Below, in pieces: positions 11,001 through 18,400 of a stretch of 63,402 nucleotides of DNA (position 1 is its first letter; every line of letters starts with the position of its first letter). The DNA is from Candidatus Zixiibacteriota bacterium (GTDB lineage: Bacteria; Zixibacteria; MSB-5A5; GN15; PGXB01): the NCBI GenBank assembly GCA_900498245.1, contig LS998015.1, positions 1,762,343 to 1,825,744 of the forward strand, read 5' to 3'. The position numbers and the translations under genes are program-made. The notes under the pieces were generated by a model, which was given only the letters and a program-made list of their open reading frames with translations, had not been told where the DNA came from and did no database searches.

Positions 11001-13598
11001 ACGGCCACTGATAAATGCGGTCTTGCCGCGGTCGATACGGTAAATATCACCGTTAATGTGGGACAGCGGGCGGATATTGTCTGTCCTTCAGGACCGATTA
11101 ATATAAATCTATGTCAGCCCGACACTATCTGTCAGCCACTGACAATAACTCCGATCAATGCCTTGATTGCTCTTTCTTACGGGGCGTACAGCAACGGGAC
11201 TTTATGTTTCCGCGCGGATACGTCCGGTCATTATAATATTCGAGTGATAGCCGGGGCCGAATGCGGGGCCGATACCTGCAATATCCAGTTCAATGTTTTC
11301 ATAGATCAGGCGCCGGAAATTACCTGCCCAAGCCTGCCGACAACCGCTTCTCTGTGCCGGGCGGATTCCGTTAGGATTATACTGCCGATAACTCCAGCGA
11401 ATGCTACGGTAACAGTATTACCGAAAGGGCGCTACAGTTTCTCGACTCATATGGTATCTTTCCTGGCCGACACCGCCGGAACATATAATTTAACGGTTAT
11501 AGCGTCCACCACCTGCGGGGCCGATACCTGCCACTTGAAGGCAATCGTAACAATGGAGCAAGTTCCGCAGTTGACCTGTCCCGGAAGTATTGATACGACA
11601 ATCTGTCTGACGCAAATATCCGAAATCTGCTTCCCGGTGACACTGGTGGGCGCCAATGCCGCGGTAGTGGTCACTCCCAGCGGTCATTACAGCGGGGGAA
11701 TGGTATGTGTGCCGATAACCGGAGCGGGAACCTATCCGGTGAAGATAATTGCATCGACCCTGTGCGGATCCGATACCTGTATCACAAATTTGACGGTCCA
11801 CGGCAATAATGCTCCCGTTTTGACCGTCCACGCCGACACAACAGTCTTGGCTTGTGACGATGATTTGAAGGAAATCTGTCTGGATGGGATTTTTGCCATA
11901 GACGCCGAGCATAATTCGCTGTCAATTACAAAGACCTGTGGTCCGGGCGCATATAATGCGATTCGCTCCGACAGCGGGCAGATCTGCTTCACGCCGACAA
12001 GGACGGATACCACATATACATTCTGCTTTGAAGCTACTGACGGCTGTCAAACAGTTTCCAAGAATCTGGCGATAACAGTCAATCAGGCGCCGGATTGCAA
12101 TGTCTGCGTCGATCTGGCGATTCAAACCGATTCCTGTGTGGTCGTGGGCTCAACAGTGCCGGTAAGATTGAAAATCAAAACGCGGGACCAGATTGGCGGC
12201 TTTGATCTTCTTATTAGCTATGATGCCTCGGTCTTGTCAATTTTGAATGCCTCGCGCGGCACTGATATCAGCGGCTGGGAGTATTTCACTTACCGCTTGG
12301 GCACGGAATCCGGGTGCGGCTCAGGTTGTCCCACGGGTTTGGTGCGGGTGGTAGGCATTGCCGATATCAATAACGGTTCGGCTCATCCGCCGCAGGAGCA
12401 ATTACTGCCGGACGGCATTTTGGCCGTTTTGATGATGAAAGTGGCCAACGATCAGAATCTGGGCGGACAATTCCTTCCGATTGGATTTTATTGGAACGAT
12501 TGCGGTGATAACGCCTTCTCGGATCCCAGTGGTTCGGGCTTATATGTTGATGCCAGAATATATGGACCCTTTGGCGACACGCTTTGGGACGAATATAACG
12601 ACATAAAATACCCCGAAACGGGCCGGATCACCGGTCTTGGCGCTCCGGACACCTGCGTTACGGGCGATAAGAACATCCCTGTTCGATGTATAGATTTCCA
12701 CTTTGGCGGTATTTGTGTCAAGCATCCGGATTCAATCGATGCTCGCGGCGATGTGAATCTTAATGGTATCGCCTATGAGATTGGTGACGCCGTTGTCTAC
12801 ACCAACTACTTCTTATTTGGTTTGAAGGCCTTTACGGTCAATGTGGACGGTCAGATTGCGGCCTCGGATGTCAACGCTGACGGATTGACCTTAACGGTCG
12901 CTGATCTAGTATATCTCGTTCGGGTAATTACGGGTGATGCCGTAAAAGTGGAGAAGTTGACGCCAAATGAAGCCGCGGTCGAATTATTGAGCCGCATTGA
13001 TGGTCATTCCATGGCGGTTTCCGTGAAAAATGAACTACCCATCGGCGGCGGTTTCCTGCGTTTCCGTTTCGAGGGCATTATCCCCAGCGAGCCGGTTCTG
13101 GCCGGGAGCTGTGAGGGAATGGATTATAAGTGTGTCATTTCCGGAAATGAAATCAGGATCCTTCTGTACAGTTTTGATTTGGGACACAAGATCGCTAAAA
13201 ATGCCGGCGAGCTGTTCACGATTAATTTTGGAGGAACAGGTAAAATCGAGTTAGCGGAGGCTTCTTTCGCGGGATACTACGGGGAAACGCTTGCCTCCCG
13301 GTTCGGGTCGGCCCAACTGCCCAGCGAATTTGCCCTTTCCCAGAATTATCCGAATCCATTCAACCCCATTACCTCGATCGATCTGAGCCTTCCGACGGCC
13401 TGTCAGTGGCATTTGACCATCTATAATGTCAGCGGTCAGGTAGTGCGCCGTATGAGCGGTGACGCCGATGCCGGGCGGGTGACCGTTACTTGGGATGGTC
13501 GGAGTGATTCCGGGCAACAGGCGACATCCGGCATTTATCTGTACAAAGTCAATGCAGGAACCTTCTCTGCCACTAAGAAGATGATGCTTTTGAAATAA
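5001..13598 (+). CDS. Giant secreted modular protein: about 27 Cys-rich Ig-like repeats, cohesin-like, dockerin-like and C-terminal sorting domain
   Basis: The 2865-residue product begins with a clear signal peptide (hydrophobic core VSFLFILFAAS, then SVFGAG). Residues 149-2360 are a train of about 26 modules of 80-105 residues, preceded by one divergent module. A typical unit reads PxV...C..(E/D)ICFPV.ISD.D.NI, then GxYD...G.(V/I)CFTP, then AGTYSIITTA.D.CG, with about four cysteines each. A cohesin-like domain (about 2361-2520) follows, then two dockerin-like calcium loops (DVNLNG at 2584, DVNADG near 2624). The protein ends in an NYPNPFNP-type FlgD-like/type IX-sorting-like domain (about 2780-2865). 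I infer a cell-surface or extracellular adhesin or scaffold whose export goes beyond the Sec system; the ligand is unknown. It is monocistronic, with its own promoter and a terminator at 13627. GGAGG lies just before the ATG. Confidence 0.9.
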   Translation: MVRLKLLVTGAVSFLFILFAASSVFGAGSVFPAGSESNLTGAESGIEPTSLWPPQFDSLDTNDSFFVCTGSTIYDTIKAVSTALVSGKLLTLTKISGPGDFSSTPSPDTVYGYFSYRTNRSESFQVTYKVETQDGYTATATKTYNIFVNGAPVITTGDSSFYSCWVGEIFDYQIRASDPENDPLTYILLSGDGTINPQSGVLSFRADTSGQYCFRVWVSDSCAADTAKICLNVKLNTPPFVTGFEKKILLCAVDTVCFSVSGGDPDPGDSIEIFQLDGPGIFEMVDSISGRTCFLPDNVDSATYTFIYGVTDRCARGEGGKALATPPLSTDTVTITVIITPGPQVTCPQDTSIFLCAPDTICLPIEGLPENLEGVTIFPGAVWYDQIKHSLCFYADKNEDKQIGVVVSSNCGVDSCLTNISVRINSAPIVKLGSDTTVLGCTPAPICLPVMISDSDRNISSVSTNLGDYSDGQICFTPPDAGKYTLVVTATDSCGAVGLDSLIITYNRSETVSLQCPEDTSIFLCAPDTICLPLGGVPEGAAVSVSPASAWYDKAAGTICFYTNCSVVKNIKAVVATECGKDSCGFAVNVTMNTRPLVLLGPDTTVNLCVPTEICLPAAVSDVDGNITNIMTSKGARYDSATGRVCVTPTIEGTNTVQLWAVDACGAHGVASAKITVKFNKPPVVKSAPDMDVKQCGLSEICFPVSISDVENDITSIQVSPLGRYDAGRGVICFTPPGGGTYSIITTAIDKCGLVGRDTTVVRVHQNMPPQVKAADTSVFLCEPETICVPVQISDTDTNIQTVNVSGGAVYSDGFLCFVPGGTGQFAFTIAAIDSCGAVGADTAHINVVINSAPVLSSADDFSIIRCDTSAVCFDITVADIDANLMSIGANFGSYDSEKHQICFSPHGPGTYSVIITAVDSCYAASVDTTFITVEKGPVPVISCPDTLLNVEGCVGIDSLCLNVPVEGADSVFVPDAIWHNGQICFAAPKTALEKDTAFMLIAANECGRDTCIVNAHMKIQDKPVIVSVDSVKATACAGETVCTDLAVSGADSVTVSGGATYIGGKLCVTAQSPGRFVIGVTAYGTCGVVTKNVIFKINIDYGPIISCPTSPIPVTICDPGNICVDLPISNYTNVRVDGGTWSNGKLCFNADKSGDYILHVTADGRCKSSTCDVKVTVTIPPRPAITCPTAVIDIPFCAPMNSCIDLPIANYDSVHVVGGTWANGKLCFDINQAGAIAINVMAFNQCGADTCTVNLNAVQLPKPEITCPESPINLALCQVGQVCTDIAIANADSVVTDGGSWLDGKLCFTPEGSGTHIVKIRSYNQCGVDSCQITYNISVAEPLVMNCPVDTTINLCAPSEICRPVSVSPAGTEIFVSPIGEYRDGNVCFVPDTAGSYEFTVKGMTGCAEDSCQFKVRVLFNEKPVIAARDSSYFICRPGDSLEYPVKVSDYEGDLITFRLLTGYGSINAEGIITFAGDTTGNYCFTVEARDKCAADTAQICLSVTSNKAPQVISAPDTTVNGCSLGTVCISVEVNDPDNNITSVVSNLGSYSDGQVCFTPSEAGNYSIITTATDACGASDIDTTIVSVTTPQPLTLECPRDTSMFICSPDTLCFPIGGIPTSATVTVSPPSAWYDRAAGSVCFYTNCSVKKDIKIVVGTDCGADSCLFSVNVTMNTRPLVLLGPDTTIFMCQLGEICIPAAISDVDNNISSILPSRGARFDQATGRLCFTPAAEGISTVQLRAIDSCGGFGLASAKINVILNKPPIVKTSSDLDLLQCTLSEVCFPAEISDSNNNITSITVSPLGHYDSQKKMICFTPSSAGTYSIITTAVDTCGLTASDTTTVKILLNTAPAVVSAADSTITLCSLEPVCFPVTITDADNNVSRVEVSNGGTYSNGQVCFTPSAAGDYSIIIIAYDSCGASATDTTKRKIILNSRPVVIGPDDFTVMQCSLSQICFNVAVSDIDGNITSVITSLGTYNAQSGQVCFTPTGSGSYGAVITATDKCGLAAVDTVNITVNVGQRADIVCPSGPININLCQPDTICQPLTITPINALIALSYGAYSNGTLCFRADTSGHYNIRVIAGAECGADTCNIQFNVFIDQAPEITCPSLPTTASLCRADSVRIILPITPANATVTVLPKGRYSFSTHMVSFLADTAGTYNLTVIASTTCGADTCHLKAIVTMEQVPQLTCPGSIDTTICLTQISEICFPVTLVGANAAVVVTPSGHYSGGMVCVPITGAGTYPVKIIASTLCGSDTCITNLTVHGNNAPVLTVHADTTVLACDDDLKEICLDGIFAIDAEHNSLSITKTCGPGAYNAIRSDSGQICFTPTRTDTTYTFCFEATDGCQTVSKNLAITVNQAPDCNVCVDLAIQTDSCVVVGSTVPVRLKIKTRDQIGGFDLLISYDASVLSILNASRGTDISGWEYFTYRLGTESGCGSGCPTGLVRVVGIADINNGSAHPPQEQLLPDGILAVLMMKVANDQNLGGQFLPIGFYWNDCGDNAFSDPSGSGLYVDARIYGPFGDTLWDEYNDIKYPETGRITGLGAPDTCVTGDKNIPVRCIDFHFGGICVKHPDSIDARGDVNLNGIAYEIGDAVVYTNYFLFGLKAFTVNVDGQIAASDVNADGLTLTVADLVYLVRVITGDAVKVEKLTPNEAAVELLSRIDGHSMAVSVKNELPIGGGFLRFRFEGIIPSEPVLAGSCEGMDYKCVISGNEIRILLYSFDLGHKIAKNAGELFTINFGGTGKIELAEASFAGYYGETLASRFGSAQLPSEFALSQNYPNPFNPITSIDLSLPTACQWHLTIYNVSGQVVRRMSGDADAGRVTVTWDGRSDSGQQATSGIYLYKVNAGTFSATKKMMLLK
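6273..7808 (+). repeat. Six-module block, copy A of an internal duplication
   Basis: Residues 425-936 (512 residues) match residues 1508-2020 module for module in the same order. Examples are AWYDKAAGTICFYTNCSV against AWYDRAAGSVCFYTNCSV and VTMNTRPLVLLGPDTT, which is identical in both. The order of module sub-types is preserved across all six units. Confidence 0.85.
9522..11060 (+). repeat. Six-module block, copy B of an internal duplication
   Basis: Residues 1508-2020 (513 residues) are the partner of residues 425-936. The module immediately before this block (9264-9521, SSYFICRPGD...CAADTAQICLSV) also resembles the one at 5445-5705 (SSFYSCWVGE...CAADTAKICLNV). Copy A has two extra modules between that element and the block. 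Confidence 0.85.
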
Positions 13599-13626
13599 AT
13601 AGAAACGCCTCTTTCCTTCATCATAT

Positions 13627-13659
13627 CGAGTCGGTCTTATCCCGGGCCGGCTCGTTTTT
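13627..13659 (+). terminator. Rho-independent terminator after the giant gene
   Basis: CGAGTCGG (13627-13634) pairs with CCGGCTCG (13647-13654) with one G-U pair, followed by five T. It ends at the converging rlmH stop codon. Confidence 0.75.
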
Positions 13660-14125
13660 ATTTATGGTAATTTCCGCCCGAGATGATGGAAAAGGCGCGA
13701 TATATCTGTTCCAATAAAACGGGGCGGATGAGCCGGTGGGACATGGTCATAGGGGAGAGGGAGATTATTTCCCGGGATGTTTTTAGAATTGATTCATCCA
13801 GACCATAAATGCCGCCGATTAAAAAATCGCATCCGGGGCTCCGGGTCATAAGCACCTGCAGAAAATCGGCGAATTCCTCGGAAGTCATAAGGCGCCCGCG
13901 ATCGGATAGGGCGATGATAAAATCGGACTTTAAATGTTTGCGAAACGAATTTGCCTCGGCCTTGCGCAGTTCCTGCGGAGATAGATTCCCGGCGCTCTTA
14001 ACATCCGGAATCACCGCCAGATTTACTTGCGCCGACTTCCTTAGTAACTTAAGGTAGTGGTCGATGCCGAGTTCAATCCAGGCATCTTTATTTCTGCCGA
14101 TGGCTATAATATTTATCCGAAACAT
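13658..14125 (-). CDS. rlmH: RlmH, 23S rRNA (pseudouridine1915-N3)-methyltransferase
   Basis: The 155-residue protein is a complete SPOUT-class RlmH, which uses S-adenosylmethionine to methylate pseudouridine 1915 in helix 69 of 23S rRNA. Visible family features are the N-terminal INIIAIGRNKDAWIELGIDHY, the SAM-loop FLIGGIYGLDES (residues about 100-111) and the C-terminal EQIYRAFSIISGGNYHK, whose YH-basic end is typical. The family usually has GGPYG; here Pro is replaced by Ile. Its ATG overlaps the yjbQ stop by one base (TGATG), placing it last in the minus-strand operon. Confidence 0.95.
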   Translation of the reverse strand: MFRINIIAIGRNKDAWIELGIDHYLKLLRKSAQVNLAVIPDVKSAGNLSPQELRKAEANSFRKHLKSDFIIALSDRGRLMTSEEFADFLQVLMTRSPGCDFLIGGIYGLDESILKTSREIISLSPMTMSHRLIRPVLLEQIYRAFSIISGGNYHK

Positions 14126-14526
14126 CAGCCGGGAATGACTTTTAGATGAACGTATCGGGTGCGGGGGCCGTCAAATTCACAGAAATAGATGCCCTGCCAG
14201 GTTCCCAGAAGCAATTCTCCCCGGTCAATAATTACTTGAAGCGACGGACCAATAAGAGACGATTTCAAGTGGGCATCGGAATTTCCCTCGTTGTGCCGGT
14301 ATGAATCGATCTTTGGAAATTCCCTATTCAATTTCTGAATGATATCATGCGTGACATCGGGATCGGCATTTTCGTTGATAGTGTCGGCCGCCGTCGTATG
14401 GGGGACAAAAATAGATATGAGGCCATTCTCGATGCCGGAATCCTTTGCATATTTCTTTATTGCAGAGGTGATATCTATAAATTCTTCGCGCTGGTGTGAG
14501 CTGATTTTCAAAGAATCAACTTTCAA
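14125..14526 (-). CDS. yjbQ: YjbQ/UPF0047 family protein
   Basis: The 133-residue product belongs to the YjbQ/UPF0047 family, a small trimeric fold in which some members show weak thiamine-phosphate synthase activity. Motifs seen are ISIFVPHTTAADTINENADPDV (residues about 38-59), SDAHLKSSLIGPS, GTWQGIYFCEFDGPR and a terminal HLKVIPG; the conserved His and Asp residues are present. An open frame extends further upstream to 14625, but the extension overlaps ftsY. The TTG at 14526 has GGAGG seven bases upstream and gives the normal family length, so I place the start there, inside the last codons of ftsY. Confidence 0.9.
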   Translation of the reverse strand: MKVDSLKISSHQREEFIDITSAIKKYAKDSGIENGLISIFVPHTTAADTINENADPDVTHDIIQKLNREFPKIDSYRHNEGNSDAHLKSSLIGPSLQVIIDRGELLLGTWQGIYFCEFDGPRTRYVHLKVIPG

Positions 14527-15433
14527 ATAGAGCCTCCACGTAACTTCCGGCCTCAAAAGGCTGGAGGTCCTCCATTTTTTCCCCGATTCCGATAAAATCA
14601 ACCGGTACCGATAACTCTTCGGCAATGGCCACCATTATGCCGCCACGAGCCGTTCCGTCCAGTTTGGTGATAATCAAGCCGTCACAGCCGACGGCCTCGG
14701 CGAATATTTTTACCTGGGACAGAGCATTTTGGCCGGTGGTGCCATCGATGATCAATTTCGATTTTATTTGCTCCGGAGGAATGACCTTCTCCGTTACTCG
14801 TCTGATCTTTTTCAATTCTTCCATCAAATTGGCCTTGGTGTGCAATCGGCCGGCGGTGTCGATAAGAAGGTAGTCCATATTTTTGGATTTGGCCGACACG
14901 GCGGCGTCGAATGCAACCGATGCCGGATCCGCCCCCGCTTGGGCTTTCATAAACGCCACGCCGGAACGCTCCGCCCAGATCGTCAGTTGTTCCACGGCCG
15001 CGGCGCGGAATGTATCGCAGGCAGCAATCATGACACTCTTATTATTGCTTTTGAAATAATGGGCCAGTTTTCCGACAGTAGTTGTCTTGCCTGTACCATT
15101 GACGCCGGTTATCAACCAGACAATCGGTCCGGCGCCATGATGCGAATCGGCGTTCACTTTCTGCCGTGTAAGTATATCGGTAATCTCACCTTTCAGAAGG
15201 TCATAAATTTCATGGCTGTCGCCGATATTTTGTTCCGTCGCTTTGATGCGTAATTTCTGAATTATTCTATCGGTAGCGGCTATGCCGATATCAGATTTAA
15301 TCAGGACTTCCTCAATTTCATCGATGAGGTCATCATCGATTTTCCGCCCCGTCACAATCTGTCCGATTTTCCCCAAAAGGGAATCCCGAGTTTTAGACAG
15401 GGAATCTTTCAGTTTTTTTAATTTTGAGAACAT
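14516..15433 (-). CDS. ftsY: FtsY, signal recognition particle receptor
   Basis: The 305-residue SRP GTPase docks SRP-ribosome complexes at the inner membrane and delivers nascent membrane proteins to Sec. The N domain (1-95) is followed by the NG GTPase. G1 is GVNGTGKTTTVGKL near residue 109, then DTFRAAAVEQL, the DTAGR box, TKLDGTARGG and GIGEKMEDLQPF close to the end. The acidic A domain of E. coli FtsY is missing, as is usual outside the enterics. It lies 14 bases downstream of smc, a common pairing, and overlaps yjbQ. Confidence 0.96.
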   Translation of the reverse strand: MFSKLKKLKDSLSKTRDSLLGKIGQIVTGRKIDDDLIDEIEEVLIKSDIGIAATDRIIQKLRIKATEQNIGDSHEIYDLLKGEITDILTRQKVNADSHHGAGPIVWLITGVNGTGKTTTVGKLAHYFKSNNKSVMIAACDTFRAAAVEQLTIWAERSGVAFMKAQAGADPASVAFDAAVSAKSKNMDYLLIDTAGRLHTKANLMEELKKIRRVTEKVIPPEQIKSKLIIDGTTGQNALSQVKIFAEAVGCDGLIITKLDGTARGGIMVAIAEELSVPVDFIGIGEKMEDLQPFEAGSYVEALFES

Positions 15434-15447
15434 GGCGGCCGAGTGTG

Positions 15448-18400
15448 TCAGGAGTCAAATTCATCATCGCCGCCGGAATCGATCTTGACGTGCGAAGTCA
15501 GCCGTTCCCTGATGGCGGCCGGAAGTTCAATTTCGCGGGCGGGTTCACTGTCGATGAGGGCGGTGTTAACCAGCGGTTCATCGGCATCGCGGTTAAAGCG
15601 GACCGAGACGACTTTGGAAATTCCCGGCGTCTCCATGGTGACACCGTAAAGCACATCGGCCGCTTCCATTGTAATTTTATTGTGAGTAATAATAATAAAT
15701 TGCGTGGTGTCGGAAAATGTCCGGATCATTTTCAAGAAGCGGTGAATATTGGCGTCATCGAGAGGTGCGTCAATTTCGTCAAAAATGCAGAACGGCGACG
15801 GCTTGACCAGATAGATGGCGAAAAGGAGCGATATCGCGGTCATGGCCCTTTCACCGCCGGACATTTGGGCGATAGAAAGGAGTTTCTTGCCGCGGGGCCG
15901 GACAATGATTTCAATCGGCGATTCCAGAGGATCTTCGGGGTCGACCAGACGGATATCCGATTCGCCGCCGGAGAATAATTCCTGAAAGACCTTTTGAAAA
16001 TTCTCGCGAACCTTGCCAAAAGTCTCGATGAAAAGATTCTTGGCCGTAACATTTATTTTTGTGATGGTCGATTGCAGTGTGGACTTGGCGTTGAGCAAAT
16101 CATTCAGCTGCGCACCCAGAAATTCTTGACGTTCCTTGGCGGAATGATATTCCTCTATCGCCAACAGGTTCACGCCGCCGAAATTCTTCATCGCCTCTTT
16201 CAGTTCATGCACCCTCTCTTGACGCCGGTCCTCGGTTATGGAATCGTCGGGAATCGGAGCGGCCGCCTGTTCCAGGTCAAGATCATATTCGTCCCGGATT
16301 TTTTCCAGCAGGTTCTTCGTTTCGGCTTCAATCTCGGTCAGCCGCAGTTCAGTCGTATGAAGTTTATTCAGGACCTCTTCGCGGGCGGTTCTGATTGATT
16401 TGATTTCTTTTTCCCGACCGTCCAGATGCCCAGAAATTTCGGAGTGAATCTGGCGCATGGCCAATTGCTTTTCATCAATAACAGTGCGGGCTTCAAACAT
16501 ACCTTTCAAATCGACTTCGAGAGCCTTGATTTTATCGACGGCTTCCGCGATTTCGAGTTCGGATACGGCGATCTCCCGGGTTTTGCGCTCGGCGTTGATA
16601 TCTATTTCTGAAATCAGTTCCCGCGTATGGCGGATTTGGCTTTCGGCCTGCTGTTTCTGGCTTTTCAGTTCGATTTGCCCGATCTGAAGCTCTGAAATCC
16701 GCGACTGCAATTCCTCAGATTTGCGCTCCTTTTCTTGAATTAATTGATTCTGATTCTCCAGCCGCTTCAGTAATTCCTCTTTTTCCTGGGTCAACGAATC
16801 ATAATTTAGAGTCAGATTGTACTGGCGATTTCGCAAAAGATCCAGTTTATCCTGATAGGTCCCTTTTTCCTTTTCTATCCTGTGAATTTCGGATACAACG
16901 GTCTGAATTTCGTAGTGCTTTGAGGTAAGTTCCTTGTCTATGTTCTCAAGTTGAACTTCGAATTTTTCAATTTCGGCAATGGCATCCCGCAGGGCGCCCT
17001 GGATCGACGCCAAACGAGTGGTCACTTCCGTTCTATCGACTTTCGCCTTCTCAATTTGCCGATTCAGTTCCGAGATTATCTTTTCCTGCTCGGCGATTTT
17101 TTCTTTGCGTCCGAAAAGCGAGAAACCCTCGGTTGATCCTCCGGAAATTATTGCCTGGCTGTGGAAAAGCTGTCCTTCGAGTGTCACGGCAGAAAAGTAG
17201 AGCGGCAGATGCCTGACGACTTCAGGCGCAGCCTCAGCCTTCACGACGGCGGTTCGCGAAAGAAGCAGCTTGACCAATGGAGCCAATTCCGCATTGACGG
17301 TGACATATTCATCGGCCCATCCCTGCACAGATTCCGGCTGAAATTCGGGCCGATTAACGGTTTCTTCGGAACGGCATTCATCAAGAATTACCAGGCCGGC
17401 CTTGCCTTTTTTCTCGGCTCGCAAGTAATTAATTATGTCGCCGGCGGTTTCTCTGTCGCGGCAGATCATAAATCCGGCAATTTCTCCCAGAGCGGACTCA
17501 ATGGCATTTTCAAAACCACTGACGGGAGTCAGACTGTCGGCGATAGTCCCGATCAATCCGGGCCACTTTTGACTTTCGGCCAAGGTTGCGGCGGCCCCCG
17601 GGCTGTAGCCTTCATAATGAATCATCATTTCCTGCAGGAGATGGCGTCGTGCTTCCGCGGCCTCGAACGATGCCGTGCTTTCAAATATCTCGCCCGATAA
17701 TTCCTCGGAACGGGCCAATAGTGCGGTAATTTCTGCCTCCATGGCGGATCGATTTTCCCGCGCCATTTCCAATTGCGATAAAAAGGCACCGCGGGAGTCT
17801 TCACTGTCTTTCAAATGCTTTTCAAGTTCACTTCTTTTGACCGACATTCCGGCCAGCGACTCTTCCTGTCGGGTGAGAGCATCAGTAATATCGATTTCCT
17901 GCTCTTTTAAATTACTGTCGCTGCTTTTGTCGGCGGAAAGCCGGCCTTCCAGAGCCAGCATCTGCTGATTCAATTCCTCGCGGGAGCGTCGGGCAACCAG
18001 GACTTCCTCGTCCGCGTCAACTTGATAAGTCGCACTGTGCGAAAGCTGTTCCGTAATGCCGCTCAATTGCTCTTCCAAAGCAACCAGGGCCCTTTCGGAT
18101 TCGCCGATTTGCTCGAAGAGGTTTTCTTTGCGCCGCTTAAAGGCCTCGATATCCAGGAGATTGCGATCTTTTAGTTGCCGCGAATTCTCCCGCTTTTGCT
18201 GAAGAACGCTGATTTCCTTTTCGAGTTCGTGCGCTTGCTCCGAGTGTTCAAAAAGACGCGCGGCGATTTCGGCCAATTGCTTGTCGATATCGGTCAGGCG
18301 ATTTCTTTCCTCTTCCTGACGGGCCGATAAACTGTCGATATCGGTATCATGCTTTTGCCTGATGTCCAGAAGTGATTCTCTTTCAGCAAGGCAGTCTTTC

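Larger units (their letters stand above)
5445..12080 (+). repeat. Tandem array of about 26 Ig-like modules (protein-level repeat)
   Basis: Units of roughly 240-315 bases begin with N(S/T/K)xPxV-like linkers and share the pattern of a first Cys, (I/V)C, (I/V)CF and CG. Three sub-types can be told apart. One has ISDxDxNI followed by CFTP and CG; one begins with CP and ends CGxDSC or CGADTC; a third is acidic-cadherin-like (SDPENDPLTY) and occurs at 5445 and 9264. Repeats are diverged at DNA level, so this is an old expansion. Confidence 0.85.

Noticed and set aside
5445-12080. Regular repeats as a possible CRISPR or satellite DNA
   Set aside because: Repeats are conserved in protein, not DNA, are 240-315 bases long and lie within one open reading frame.
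15424-15978. 184-codon plus-strand frame antisense to smc, and a 179-codon one at 17161
   Set aside because: smc is a certain gene on the other strand; these frames lack start signals and recognisable domains.
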